Below are positions 7,317 through 16,985 of a DNA stretch of 64,000 nt, piece by piece. Positions within the stretch are counted from its first letter, which is position 1, and the number at the start of each line of letters is the position of its first letter. The stretch lies in contig CAZDWZ010000013.1 of the NCBI GenBank assembly GCA_964509425.1, forward strand, positions 62,001 to 126,000. The letters are read 5' to 3'. The notes below the pieces were generated by a model. That model saw nothing but the letters and a program-made list of their open reading frames with translations, did no database searches and was not told the origin of the DNA. Position numbers and translations under genes: made by a program. The stretch comes from CAZDWZ01 sp964509425. GTDB lineage: Bacteria > Bdellovibrionota_C > UBA2361 > SZUA-149 > CAZDWZ01.

Positions 7317-9794
7317 ATGTCTCAATCGCATTCGAAGTTTCGGAAAGACGAACAAGGGATAACGCTCACCCTGTTCGCCATGTTGATCGTAGCGATCTTC
7401 ATGGTGGTGGCGCTTGTCGTCGACCTCGGGAAGCAGCAGCTTGCCCTCACCCAACTCCAGCAGGCGGCGGATGCAGCGGCGCTCTCGGGTGCGCGTCGGT
7501 TCAATGGACGGCCCGACGGCTGGAGAGCCGCGAAGCTTGCTGCGGCGATGGTGCTCCGCAGGTATCCAGTGCACGGTGTAACCCCGAACATGCGCGAAGG
7601 ACTTCGGCTGACAGACGGGGCTGCGGCGTTCTGGGACACTCGACCGAATCCAAATCCTTCAACCTATGCCGCTACACCGCCACCGCAAGTTCACACCGGT
7701 TTTGCCGGAGCATCGGGTGGTTATCGCGTCCGAGTCGAACGCGGGATGTATAAAACGAAAATTGACAACCCGAACGAGACGGAATTCGTTTCGCTTGAGG
7801 AGGACAGCGACGGAGAGTTCCTCACTGCGGATTACCATCAGATTGCAAATGCGGTGAGAGTTCAAGTCGACCTCGACAGCTTGCCGGGAATATTCACGCG
7901 ACTATTTAACACCCTCGGATTTCAAAATTTGTCGGCGCGCGCCTACGCGGCGTCACACGGTGAAATCGAAGTTATCTCCGGACCGTTTGCGATCGATGTT
8001 GAAGACGTTTTCTACGATACCGATCCGCGGAGCCCGTCGTACAATCATCACTTGGCGGTGTTCAGCTCCGAAGCCCAGCTCGGCCGTGAGATCCGCTTCT
8101 CTATTCTCGACGTCCGGCAAAAGAAGGATAAGTTGGGATTAAGCGTTCCTCCTGATCCGGATCCGGAAGGAAGACGCACTCCAAGTGCTTATCGCCGCGA
8201 GGGTCTTGCGCGTGCCGATGCATTCCAGCGAAAAAATTACGCGGTCTTCGATCTTACTGAGGATCGGCCGCATCTTCCGCCGGATCGATGCTTCGGCGGA
8301 AAGCTGAGAGGCACGGCAGAAACTTGCATGGACATTCCGGTAGAAGGCCTCATGGTGTTGCAATATGGAGTTGATCCAACTCCCGAAAACTTCGTCGCCG
8401 CTCTTGAGAACGGAGTACGATTCAAAATTGGTGATCGGGTTACTGCCCTGAAGCGAATGGGAAGTTTTATGACCGATCGAAGTCTATCGACTCGAATTGC
8501 GGCAGTGATTAACGCGAGCACCATTACGTTCGATGAGTTCTTCATCGATGAAAATGGAAGGCCACTGGACAATTATCCTTATTCCCGCGTAACGCGCCAT
8601 ACGCCCGCCGGAGAAACAGTCAAGTATTCGGGGACTCCTCAAGATCCTCAATACCGGCCGTATTTCGGTGAACTCCCTCCGTGGGACAGTGGTACTTCGC
8701 CGAACGCCGCCTATGATCAAATCGTGAAGTCTCCCTCCGATTCAGCAGCGGAAGAATCAGGTGTCGCGACCCGGCAGAAGTTCGGGTGGCCTGATTTGTC
8801 CGCAGGGAATCCACGAGGAATGCTTGCGTGGTGGAATCCGATGGCTCATCTCCCGGAAATCCCGCTCGTCAACAACAGAGTGCTCGTGATGCGTGTTCCG
8901 CTCATTGCCCCTTCAGTAACGCATACACCGGAAGGCCGTGAGATTCGATACAGCGATCATCGCGCAATGGTGACGGGCCAAAGCCCGCGCGCGGTTGCCG
9001 AGACCGATGACACCAAACCGGTTGTCGTCGGCTTCGTTGATGTGGGATTATTTGACGGAAACTGGATGGCGTTAAACGTCCTCTTTCCAACCGCGGCAAT
9101 TCCGCCTCCGCAGAATCCAGCCGTCGGTGAGCAAACCTCATCGCCGTTTGGGATTCATGCACCAGCGTACCTCGATCCGAGTGACACCGATATGTGGGAG
9201 AGCGTGAACACCTACGGAACAAAAGTCGAAGCGACTGATAAATGTCTCGATGACGGAAACCCGAACTGCAAGATCCCGGACGCGCCTTCGCCGCCTGACG
9301 TTCCGGCAGCGCTCCCCGCGTGCTTCGACTTCCGAGGAATCCAGAAGGAGTTGGAAGACCTCTTCAACATCCTCGAGGACGTCGGAGAAATGCAGATCAG
9401 CTGCGTTCCGAAAAAGGCGGATTGCGGGGTCGACGAAGACGCGCCTTGTCCGGGTTGTAACGGCGGTGGTGGCGGATGCTGCTCCCGCGTGACCTACGGA
9501 ACGGGCAAGCCGAAAATCCTTGCCGATCTCATTCGGGTTCTCACGAGGTCGTGGAAGAAGCCGATTCCCGCAAACCCGTACACGAACTGCGTCTACGTGC
9601 TTGCTGAGAACGGCACAAACACGAACGACCTTGCGCATTACGATAATCTTGGCCCAAAGAGCCCAGGAACCGGTTGGACCGGTGGACGGGCGCGATTCGC
9701 TGCAAACAGTACGCGAGTAGATGACATGATAAACATCTCGAGCGGTTTGCCGTGGTCGCGCATGGCGCCCTCACTTGTGTCGGTAAATGAATAA
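7317..9794 (+). CDS. TadG-like pilus assembly protein
   Basis: 825 aa. N-terminus DEQGITLTLFAMLIVAIFMVVALVVD followed by LQQAADAAALSGAR is the hallmark of TadG/Flp-locus proteins with an N-terminal membrane anchor. The long remainder is extracytoplasmic and has no recognisable von Willebrand domain; it includes a cysteine-rich, glycine-rich patch near residues 700-725 (CPGCNGGGGGCCSR). ATG 7317 is preferred over GTG 7308/ATG 7311 because GAGG then sits 8 nt upstream. The 3' end overlaps the next tadE by 8 nt. It probably contributes to a Tad/Flp-type surface structure. Confidence 0.75.
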   Translation: MSQSHSKFRKDEQGITLTLFAMLIVAIFMVVALVVDLGKQQLALTQLQQAADAAALSGARRFNGRPDGWRAAKLAAAMVLRRYPVHGVTPNMREGLRLTDGAAAFWDTRPNPNPSTYAATPPPQVHTGFAGASGGYRVRVERGMYKTKIDNPNETEFVSLEEDSDGEFLTADYHQIANAVRVQVDLDSLPGIFTRLFNTLGFQNLSARAYAASHGEIEVISGPFAIDVEDVFYDTDPRSPSYNHHLAVFSSEAQLGREIRFSILDVRQKKDKLGLSVPPDPDPEGRRTPSAYRREGLARADAFQRKNYAVFDLTEDRPHLPPDRCFGGKLRGTAETCMDIPVEGLMVLQYGVDPTPENFVAALENGVRFKIGDRVTALKRMGSFMTDRSLSTRIAAVINASTITFDEFFIDENGRPLDNYPYSRVTRHTPAGETVKYSGTPQDPQYRPYFGELPPWDSGTSPNAAYDQIVKSPSDSAAEESGVATRQKFGWPDLSAGNPRGMLAWWNPMAHLPEIPLVNNRVLVMRVPLIAPSVTHTPEGREIRYSDHRAMVTGQSPRAVAETDDTKPVVVGFVDVGLFDGNWMALNVLFPTAAIPPPQNPAVGEQTSSPFGIHAPAYLDPSDTDMWESVNTYGTKVEATDKCLDDGNPNCKIPDAPSPPDVPAALPACFDFRGIQKELEDLFNILEDVGEMQISCVPKKADCGVDEDAPCPGCNGGGGGCCSRVTYGTGKPKILADLIRVLTRSWKKPIPANPYTNCVYVLAENGTNTNDLAHYDNLGPKSPGTGWTGGRARFAANSTRVDDMINISSGLPWSRMAPSLVSVNE

Positions 9795-10311
9795 ACGGTG
9801 CGGAAAAGAGGACGTCATCGCAACAAACGGGTACGCGGCGAACGAGTCGGGTGCGACGATGTTGGAGACGTCCCTCATTCTCCTCGTTTTTCTTGTCTGT
9901 ATCGGCGCTATCTTCGATGTCGGCGTCGGCCTCTATCAATATAACGTTCTCCGGCACACCACGAACAAAGCCGCTCGCGACATCACGACGCAGCTTGCCG
10001 TCGGGCGGTACAGCGACGCAACTCCTTGCAACGTTTTTCGGGACGTGGCGCGGGATTACTTGAGAGACCGGGCCGCGCCGCTCCTGGGAAACGCCGGCAC
10101 GAATGCCAAGGCGGCATGGGAATACAGCACGATAACCGGGATGGGGCCGCTCAGAAGCTTCCGCCTCCGGAGCGAAATGCCTCTGAACTGCTTTTTTATC
10201 TGCCGGTTCTTCCCGCAGGAATGGCGGGTCGGTGCGACGAGCATTTCTTCTCTCGAGAGCACGTCGGTTCCTAGTTGCTGCCAGGCCCCGACCTGCAGGT
10301 ATACACCTTAG
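9787..10311 (+). CDS. Second TadE-like pseudopilin
   Basis: 174 aa, overlapping the TadG stop (coupled translation). The N-terminus ESGATMLETSLILLVFLVCIGAIFDVG has the TadE-type Glu and hydrophobic stretch; the C-terminal part carries several cysteines (CFFICRFF, PSCCQAPTC). The last ten codons are odd: the +1 frame continues as an equally protein-like segment to about 10,350, so a late frameshift is possible, but the SLEST near the end resembles the natural end of the first TadE. Confidence 0.7.
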   Translation: MNKRCGKEDVIATNGYAANESGATMLETSLILLVFLVCIGAIFDVGVGLYQYNVLRHTTNKAARDITTQLAVGRYSDATPCNVFRDVARDYLRDRAAPLLGNAGTNAKAAWEYSTITGMGPLRSFRLRSEMPLNCFFICRFFPQEWRVGATSISSLESTSVPSCCQAPTCRYTP

Positions 10312-10519
10312 AAACGCTCCCGTTCGAGGCTGCGGCAGGCCCACAACCCGATTGTCAGACTCTTGGTATAGCCAAGCCAGCGAACCGATCCTGCATTTCT
10401 CATCGTCGCCAGCCCGAAACGATTCGTATCAACTCCTGTCCGTCGCCCAGCTCCATTGACTTCGTAGCCCCCCGAGTACACAGTTTAGAGAACAATCTTT
10501 CTCTCACCCAGCTTGGAGT

Positions 10520-12859
10520 ATGAACGAGCAGATCGCACGGGTCGCCCTTCCCGGTCTTAGAAGGACTCTCAGTTATTCCTTCGGACATCTGCCCGATCCG
10601 CTGCCGCTTGGCGTGGAAGTTTCGGTGCCGCTCGGAAAGCGGGAGGCGTCGGGCTGGGTCGTAGGATTCGGTGGAGATGATTTCACGAATCTCCCCGGCG
10701 AGGAGCGGCAAGCCGCCCTTTTTGATTTCACCGCCGAGAAACGGAAGCTGAAAGAAATTCGTTCTTTCGCCCCGGCGTTTCTTCCCGATCAAATTCCGTT
10801 GTTTGAGTGGATGTCCGCGTATTACGGCGTTCCCATGGCGGAAGTTCTCGAAAATGCGCTTCCGAGCAGAGAGGAGTTGAAGTTCGAGGAATACTTCCGA
10901 TTGCCGTCGCGAATTGCTGCTTTGTGGAAGGACAATCCGAAGCTCATCGACGAGAAGTTTCGGAGAAGCAAGCAACAGCGGGCCGTATTGAAGTATTTGC
11001 TCGAAGCCGGTGAGCCGGTGTTGAGAAGCGAGCTGCGAGAAAAAGTTGGTGAGCTGAAGAACGTCATCGCCTCCCTCGAAGAGAAGGGATGCCTCGAGCG
11101 TCTGCAAAGTCAGAGCACATGGACCTTTCCCAACAAAGCTCAGACCGAGAAAGACGATCATCATGCACTCACGCCGGGTCAGACCGAAGCCGTGGAGACG
11201 ATATTCTCGGCGCTAAATGAAGCGAAGTTCGCCCCGCTTCTCCTTTTCGGTGTGACCGGCAGCGGAAAGACCGAAGTGTATCTGCGCGCTATTAAAAAAG
11301 TTCTGGCGGAGGGTGCGGGAGCGCTTGTCGTCGTTCCAGAAATTTCGCTTACCCCTCAGCTCTACGATCAATTCGAGCGCCGTCTCGGCGAACCAATCGC
11401 CCTCCTCCATAGTGAGGTTGGACGGCGGTCCCGGTGGCAGAGTTGGCAGGGGCTTCTTCAAGGTGACCTGCGGGTTGCCATTGGAGCGCGATCCGCAGTG
11501 TTTGCGCCGGTAAGAAATCTCCGGCTCATCATCGTCGATGAAGAACACGAATCCTCCTATAAACAGTCCGACGGACTTCGGTACCACGCCCGGGATGTCG
11601 CGATCATGCGAGCCAAGCTGCTGGACGCCGTGTCCGTTCTCGGCTCGGCGACCCCGTCATTTGAGACTCTCGTGAATGTCTCTCAGAAGCGTTATCGAGT
11701 GATCAACATGCCGGACCGTGTGCGCGATCGTTCACTCCCTTCGATCGAAGTTGTCGATCTCAACAAAATAAAAAAGCGCGAGATGCCGTCTCTCAATTTC
11801 TCACCGCAACTCTACGACGCGATAAAAGACGCGCTCGCCCGCGGTGGTCAGGCGGTGGTGCTCTTTAACCGCCGAGGTTTCTCCAGCTACCTTCAATGCG
11901 AGACCTGCAATGAGGTGGTGCTCTGTCCGAATTGCTCGATCGCGATGACGTATCACAAGAAAAAACATCGTCTGCTCTGTCACTATTGCAACGAATCGAC
12001 CTCGCCGCCGAAATACTGCCGCTTCTGCCGAGATCCGAGGATCACGGCGATGGAGAACGAGGACGCGGAGGGAAAGAAAAAATCAAAATTTGGCGAGCTG
12101 GCCGAACGCGGTTCGGGAACAGAGCGAGTGGTCGAAGAGGTTGCGGAACTTTTTCCGGGCTCTGTCATTGAGCGCATGGACCGGGATACGGTCGGGAAAA
12201 AGGATTCTTACCGTCAGATTCTCGGCCGGATGAGAAGCGGTGAGGCGAATATCCTCGTTGGAACGCAGATGATTGCAAAAGGCCACGATCTGCCAGGGGT
12301 CACAGTCGTCGGCATTCTTGACGCAGACATCGGCCTTCACGCACCGGATTTCCGTTCGAGCGAAAAGACCTATCAACTCATCACACAGGCGTCGGGAAGG
12401 GCAGGGCGAGGCACCGAGCCCGGCCGCGTCATCATTCAGACGAGACAGCCCAATCATCCAACTATCGTCGCCACGCAAACCGGACGCTTTAAAGCGTTTG
12501 CCCGATACGAGCTTGATTACCGGAAACAGTTAAACTATCCCCCTTGGGGAAGATTGATGCGCCTCGTCGTTTCAAGTCCGGTATCCGAGGATGCCTACCT
12601 CGCTTCGCTCGACGTGAGGCAAGCGGTGAACGATCTCATCGCCGGCTTCGGAGACGAGGAAGGCCTGCGTGTTCTTGGGCCGTCGCCCGCTCCGCACGAA
12701 CGCCTGCGTGGGAGGTACCGCTGGCATATTCTGATCAAATCCAAATCTGCAGCGACGCTCTCGCGACTCGCGGACGCGCTCGACCGTTGGAAGTCGGAGG
12801 TGAAAGGTTTCGCCGACTTCCGGTTGGTTGTGGATATTGATCCCGTGGATATGTTGTAG
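10520..12859 (+). CDS. priA: Primosomal replication protein N' (PriA helicase)
   Basis: 3'-to-5' superfamily-2 helicase that restarts stalled replication forks and loads DnaB. 779 aa (E. coli 732). N-terminal 3'-DNA-binding domain (1-100), Walker A GVTGSGKTE at 244-252, DEEH at 340-343, and eight zinc-binding cysteines (460, 463, 469, 472, 487, 490, 500, 503) in the usual spacing, then helicase motifs IV-VI (VGTQMIAKGHDLPGV; QASGRAGRG). A lysine-rich insertion of ~30 residues follows the zinc region (504-532) and accounts for much of the extra length. Start ATG 10520 gives the normal PriA N-terminus. Confidence 0.97.
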   Translation: MNEQIARVALPGLRRTLSYSFGHLPDPLPLGVEVSVPLGKREASGWVVGFGGDDFTNLPGEERQAALFDFTAEKRKLKEIRSFAPAFLPDQIPLFEWMSAYYGVPMAEVLENALPSREELKFEEYFRLPSRIAALWKDNPKLIDEKFRRSKQQRAVLKYLLEAGEPVLRSELREKVGELKNVIASLEEKGCLERLQSQSTWTFPNKAQTEKDDHHALTPGQTEAVETIFSALNEAKFAPLLLFGVTGSGKTEVYLRAIKKVLAEGAGALVVVPEISLTPQLYDQFERRLGEPIALLHSEVGRRSRWQSWQGLLQGDLRVAIGARSAVFAPVRNLRLIIVDEEHESSYKQSDGLRYHARDVAIMRAKLLDAVSVLGSATPSFETLVNVSQKRYRVINMPDRVRDRSLPSIEVVDLNKIKKREMPSLNFSPQLYDAIKDALARGGQAVVLFNRRGFSSYLQCETCNEVVLCPNCSIAMTYHKKKHRLLCHYCNESTSPPKYCRFCRDPRITAMENEDAEGKKKSKFGELAERGSGTERVVEEVAELFPGSVIERMDRDTVGKKDSYRQILGRMRSGEANILVGTQMIAKGHDLPGVTVVGILDADIGLHAPDFRSSEKTYQLITQASGRAGRGTEPGRVIIQTRQPNHPTIVATQTGRFKAFARYELDYRKQLNYPPWGRLMRLVVSSPVSEDAYLASLDVRQAVNDLIAGFGDEEGLRVLGPSPAPHERLRGRYRWHILIKSKSAATLSRLADALDRWKSEVKGFADFRLVVDIDPVDML

Positions 12860-12871
12860 ACGACGAGAACG

Positions 12872-13501
12872 TCAGCTTCCGCGAACGGCGTGAATGAACG
12901 CTTTCATTTTTTCGGGATCTTTCTTGCCCGGCGCCGATTCGATCCCGCTCGCAACGTCGACCGCAAACGGTTTGAAGCGGACGACGAGGTCGTTCACGTT
13001 TTTCTCCGTGAGACCTCCGGCGAGAAAACCTCTCGAGAATGCCGATTGTGATGCGAGTGACTCGAGAATTTCATCGCTCATAAGGTTCCCTGTTCCACCA
13101 AATTCGCTTGGATGGAAAGCGTCGAACAAAAGATGATCTGCCGCTTCGCTGAACTCACTGAGGAGAGCGCTCGTGCCAGGTGACGACACCCGAAACGCTT
13201 TGATTACTTTCCAAGATTTCCACTGGCGACAGTAATCCGCGCTTTCGCTCCCGTGGAATTGGAGAAATCCCAAGGACGCCATCCGGGCGCAGCGCTCAAC
13301 ATATTCGACAGCCGCATCAACGAAAACTCCGACCCGATGAATATTCGCTGGAAGGAGTCGCGAGATGGTTTGCGCGTTTTCGGGGGAGATGAAGCGCTTG
13401 CTCTTCTCATAGAAGTTGAAACCGAGATACTCGACTCCGAGCCGCACCGCTTCCACCGCATCTTCCTGATTTGTGATCCCGCAGAATTTAATCGCCGTCA
13501 T
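12872..13501 (-). CDS. trpF: Phosphoribosylanthranilate isomerase
   Basis: TIM-barrel enzyme converting N-(5'-phosphoribosyl)-anthranilate to CdRP in tryptophan synthesis. 209 aa. Seen: KFCGITNQEDA with the catalytic-type Cys, FNFYEKSKRFISPE, QFHGSE, LLFDAF with the Asp general acid, FLAGGLTEKNV and the end VDVASGIESAPGKKD. It is a free-standing TrpF, not fused to TrpC. The start overlaps trpD's stop as ATGA, so the two are one translationally coupled unit. Confidence 0.95.
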   Translation of the reverse strand: MTAIKFCGITNQEDAVEAVRLGVEYLGFNFYEKSKRFISPENAQTISRLLPANIHRVGVFVDAAVEYVERCARMASLGFLQFHGSESADYCRQWKSWKVIKAFRVSSPGTSALLSEFSEAADHLLFDAFHPSEFGGTGNLMSDEILESLASQSAFSRGFLAGGLTEKNVNDLVVRFKPFAVDVASGIESAPGKKDPEKMKAFIHAVRGS

Positions 13502-14520
13502 AACGAAGCGCTTATTTTTGCGATCTCTTCCACCTTGGCTGCAGCCGCCCCGCTTTTCAACATTTCCCGGCTCATCTCTACGCCATCCCGTATCGAACCG
13601 GCCCTGCCTTCGACATAAAGTGAGGCCGCAGCATTCGCGAGAACGAGATCAAAATGCGGGCTCTCTCCTCCGGCGAGTATGTCTCGTGCGATCTCGAGAT
13701 TTAATTCCTTCGAGCCGCCCAAAAGCGCGGCCCGCGGATATTCTTCGAGTCCAAAATCACCCGGCGAAAAAGTTCGCTCCGATACAACGCCATCGCGCAC
13801 TTCGGCGGCCCGGGTTTTTCCCGAAAGTGTGATCTCATCAAGTCCGTCCTCTCCCGAGACGACGAGCGCTCGCTCTGCTCCAAGCGAGAGGAGTGTTTTC
13901 GCCATTTCGGACACGAGTGGAGCGCTGCTCACGCCGAGAAGCTGGAATTTCACTTCGGCCGGATTTGCCAGCGGGCCCAGGAAATTAAACAGCGTGCGAA
14001 ATGGAAGTTCTTTTCGGATGAGCTGAACACGCTTCGTCGCGGCATGATAAAAAGGAGCGAAACAAAAGCAGAAGTTGGTTCGAGCGAGACATTCCGCTGC
14101 CGCCTCTGGTGAGAGATCTATTCGAATTCCCAAAAGCTCGAGGAGGTCTGCGCTTCCGCACGCGCTCGTCGACGCACGGTTCCCGTGTTTCACCACGCGG
14201 CAACCGGCTGCTGCCGAAATGAACCCCACCACCGTCGACGTGTTGAATGATTGATGGCCCGACCCGCCCGTTCCGCAGGTGTCAAGAAGTCGGGCGCCGC
14301 CGAGCTCGGGCGAGAGCGGAAGTCGAGTCATGAACTTTCGGAGGGTGGAGCCACCACCCAGAAGCTCCGCGGCGCTCGGCAACCTCCCGCCCATCCCGAA
14401 CAAAAATGCCCCAATCTGCGCGTCCGTCGCTCCGCCCTCAAAAAAAGAGGACAATGCAGTTTGCACCTGCTCACGGGTTAGGTAGTTACCTTCGAGCAAA
14501 GTTTTTAGGATTTCGACCAT
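13498..14520 (-). CDS. trpD: Anthranilate phosphoribosyltransferase
   Basis: Transfers phosphoribose from PRPP to anthranilate. 340 aa from ATG 14520 (MVEILKTLLEGNYLTREQ). Motifs: DTCGTGGSG (PRPP binding), KHGNRASTSACGSADLLE, and GEDGLDEIT. The minus-strand frame is open 93 bases further upstream, but that extension lies within the divergent membrane-protein gene and lacks TrpD similarity. No trpE, trpG or trpC is adjacent, so the pathway genes are split in this genome. No leader peptide or attenuator is visible because the start is only 9 bases from the divergent ATG. Confidence 0.95.
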   Translation of the reverse strand: MVEILKTLLEGNYLTREQVQTALSSFFEGGATDAQIGAFLFGMGGRLPSAAELLGGGSTLRKFMTRLPLSPELGGARLLDTCGTGGSGHQSFNTSTVVGFISAAAGCRVVKHGNRASTSACGSADLLELLGIRIDLSPEAAAECLARTNFCFCFAPFYHAATKRVQLIRKELPFRTLFNFLGPLANPAEVKFQLLGVSSAPLVSEMAKTLLSLGAERALVVSGEDGLDEITLSGKTRAAEVRDGVVSERTFSPGDFGLEEYPRAALLGGSKELNLEIARDILAGGESPHFDLVLANAAASLYVEGRAGSIRDGVEMSREMLKSGAAAAKVEEIAKISASL

Positions 14521-14529
14521 TGTTTCCTT

Positions 14530-16701
14530 ATGGCAAAGCCGTCGCTCCGATTCAATCACGAACCCTCGAGCCGCAGAAATGCGGGAAGCGCTGGGCCCGT
14601 CCTGTCCGTTCACGCCTTCCCTCTCCGGTCGGCACGGTCGTTTCTCCTTATTTTCAGCGCTCTTCTCTGTGTCCTCGGATTACAGTTTCTCACGACGCCG
14701 CCGGCCGCGGCTCCCCTCGCGGTTGTCTCGCTGCATTGGAACGCACCGGCTGGAAAGGGGTTTATCGATGGAACCGCTTCCCAAATTCCCGAGCAACAAT
14801 CGCTGCTCGGCGTGAACAGCTCAGTCGTCTTTGATCCCGAATACTCCTCGTCCCACACAAGATCGATCGTCTCCGATCATATCGCTGCTCGCGGCGCGAG
14901 GATAGAGCTTGAGGTCTCCGGAAATTTCTCCGATGTGAGCCTCCCGGTTCCGAAGATCGAACTTCTCGACGCCCGCGGAAAACAAGTCTTCGAATATGCC
15001 ATTCCACTGAGAACGTCCGCACCGGCTCCCGGCGGCTGGAAATCCTACGGCTTCCGGCTCCCCGAGTCGGTCAAGCGCGATGATCGCATCGCTCTCCGTC
15101 TCAGGATTCCCCCGAGACCCGGAATGAACGATTCCCTCGCGATACGCGGCCGCATCGTTTTTACTCAGCTCCCGACTTTTCGCGGAGCGCTCGTAGAAAG
15201 CCTCAACAAACAACCTCTTCTCGGCGCTCTCATCATAGGAACTCTTGCCGCACTTCTCTTCCTCACGCTCTCGCCCTTTCTCCTCCAATATTCGAGGTCG
15301 ACTTCATCACGCGGATTGTTCCTTCTCTTTCTTCTCGTCTGCTTTGCTGTTCACTTCCGATCGACTGCGTATTTTCACTGGGACGATTGGCATGTGCTGA
15401 AGCGTTTCCAAGATCTCGGATTAAGAGGCGTTATCTACCGGCACAACGAGCATTTCCTGCCCCTCTTCTTCGCCGCCTACTTCGCCGAAGCCAGAATCTT
15501 CGGCGATAACTATTTCTTCTTCGTTGCCGTCGTCCTTCTTCTCCACGCCGCAAACAGCGTTCTCGTGTTTAGAATTTTTGACGTCCTCTTCCTCCGGAAC
15601 GGAGCGCTAAAACCCGTCGCCGCCATCCTCGGCCTCGGTTACGCCGTCTCCTCCCTCCACTCCGAAACTCTTCACTGGGCCTTTGAAACCTCCCTCCTTC
15701 TCAGCGAGAGCTTGACACTCTATTCCGTTTTTTACGTCCTCTCCGCCGGTGCGACCGGTGCGACCGGTGCGACCGGTGCGACCGGTGCGACCGGTGCGAC
15801 CGGTGCGACCGGTGCGAGCTGCTTTAACCGTCGCCGCTCCGCCATGTTGTTTGCACTCTCGGCAACTTGCCCCCTCCTCTTTGGAAACGGATTCATGCTC
15901 CCGGCCGTCATCGGTGCATTCTCACTGTATCGCCATTGGACGGAACGCCTTCGAGCGTCTCGACTCAATATGCCGCTTGTCGTTAAGCCCGTGCTTTTCG
16001 ACGCCGGTGCGGCAGCGGCCGGGGCGGCGCTCTCCGTTTGCGTATACCTCCTCTTTACCGACGGAGCCGGACACGGTGTTGAGAAGGCGAGCGTTCTCGG
16101 GAATTTCAAAGAGTCGCTCAAATACCTGGTGGTCGGAACCCAAGCGGGGACAGTGGTCCGGGGGCTGGGATTGTTCCCGCACCTTGGACTCATCATTCAC
16201 GAATATCTTCCCGCTATTTTTCTGAAGTCGCCCGCGCGGCCGGAGCTTGTGCTCGCCTACTGCGGGGCGGCACTTAGCGTGTGCCTCTTGTTCCTCGGGA
16301 ACTTTCGAAAAAATTGGCCGCTTTGGTTGCTCGGACAGTTCTTCTTGTTCGTCTATCTGCTCCTCCCCGCAATCGGTCGATGGCAGCTCGGCCTCCACCA
16401 GTCGCTTGCGCTCCGCTATCATTCCCAGATGGTTTTTGGGCTGCTTCTCGTTCTCGCCCCGGTACTCGCCCGGTATTACGGTCGCACCATGCTTGCGGTT
16501 TGTCTGGTCTGGCTCTCCGTTCAGACGGTGATGTGCGTGCAGTTCACGTATTATTCGGATCGCGGCCGCGACGTCCGGCGCGCGTTTCAAGAAGCTCAAC
16601 TTGGCGGAACCGGCGAACTTGCTGCCGGCACTCCGGACCCAATCTCACCCGCGCTGACGATAAGAGAGATACTGTCGATTCGCAGCTGGCTAGATCGCTA
16701 G
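14530..16701 (+). CDS. Polytopic membrane protein, GT-C glycosyltransferase-like, with GAT repeat
   Basis: 723 aa. After a basic N-terminus and one membrane segment comes a ~160-aa extracytoplasmic domain (about 50-215), then around ten transmembrane helices. The FHWDDWHVL motif after a membrane segment resembles the acidic loop motifs of lipid-sugar-dependent GT-C transferases, and HWAFETSLLLSESLTLYSVF occurs in O-antigen/mannosyltransferase-like membrane proteins. A run of seven GAT tripeptides (residues ~408-428) sits in a loop. Start: ATG 14530 is only 9 bases from the divergent trpD start, so promoters for both would lie in coding sequence and the true start could be further in. Substrate unknown. 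Confidence 0.65.
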   Translation: MAKPSLRFNHEPSSRRNAGSAGPVLSVHAFPLRSARSFLLIFSALLCVLGLQFLTTPPAAAPLAVVSLHWNAPAGKGFIDGTASQIPEQQSLLGVNSSVVFDPEYSSSHTRSIVSDHIAARGARIELEVSGNFSDVSLPVPKIELLDARGKQVFEYAIPLRTSAPAPGGWKSYGFRLPESVKRDDRIALRLRIPPRPGMNDSLAIRGRIVFTQLPTFRGALVESLNKQPLLGALIIGTLAALLFLTLSPFLLQYSRSTSSRGLFLLFLLVCFAVHFRSTAYFHWDDWHVLKRFQDLGLRGVIYRHNEHFLPLFFAAYFAEARIFGDNYFFFVAVVLLLHAANSVLVFRIFDVLFLRNGALKPVAAILGLGYAVSSLHSETLHWAFETSLLLSESLTLYSVFYVLSAGATGATGATGATGATGATGATGASCFNRRRSAMLFALSATCPLLFGNGFMLPAVIGAFSLYRHWTERLRASRLNMPLVVKPVLFDAGAAAAGAALSVCVYLLFTDGAGHGVEKASVLGNFKESLKYLVVGTQAGTVVRGLGLFPHLGLIIHEYLPAIFLKSPARPELVLAYCGAALSVCLLFLGNFRKNWPLWLLGQFFLFVYLLLPAIGRWQLGLHQSLALRYHSQMVFGLLLVLAPVLARYYGRTMLAVCLVWLSVQTVMCVQFTYYSDRGRDVRRAFQEAQLGGTGELAAGTPDPISPALTIREILSIRSWLDR
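15751..15813 (+). repeat. Seven perfect tandem copies of a 9-bp unit, in frame
   Basis: Unit gcgaccggt repeated seven times without a mismatch, flanked by a partial unit each side, encoding Ala-Thr-Gly repeats inside the membrane protein. Each unit contains the palindrome ACCGGT. Copy-number change would alter loop length by three residues without shifting frame. Confidence 0.95.
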
Positions 16702-16985
16702 AAAGCCGCGTAAGCGTTCATGTTTCTCTCGTTTTTTCGTTGAGATGATTCCGAAAAGCTCGTTTACCCTCGGGAACTCCGCTTTTTCCCTTCATTCTGA
16801 CTCGATTGCGGGGCAACGTGAGGGCTCACGAAAGCGCTTATTGTCGCCCTTTTTCTGAAGACTCCGGATCTACTCCGGTAAGTCTTTCGAATCATTGCGC
16901 AAATTTGTGCACGAGAAATTGTGCGTCTTTAGCGTGCGGCTCGAATCTAAAGATCCTGTCGGGTCTTGTCGCTCTAAGGACTGTT

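Noticed and set aside
9541..10344. 267-codon minus-strand frame
   Set aside because: Covers the end of TadG and TadE2, which have clear N-terminal signatures; its product is Arg-rich.
10270..10520. Frameshifted continuation of the second TadE
   Set aside because: The +1 frame is open to the priA start, but the SLEST ending already resembles the first TadE's end; no firm support for a frameshift.
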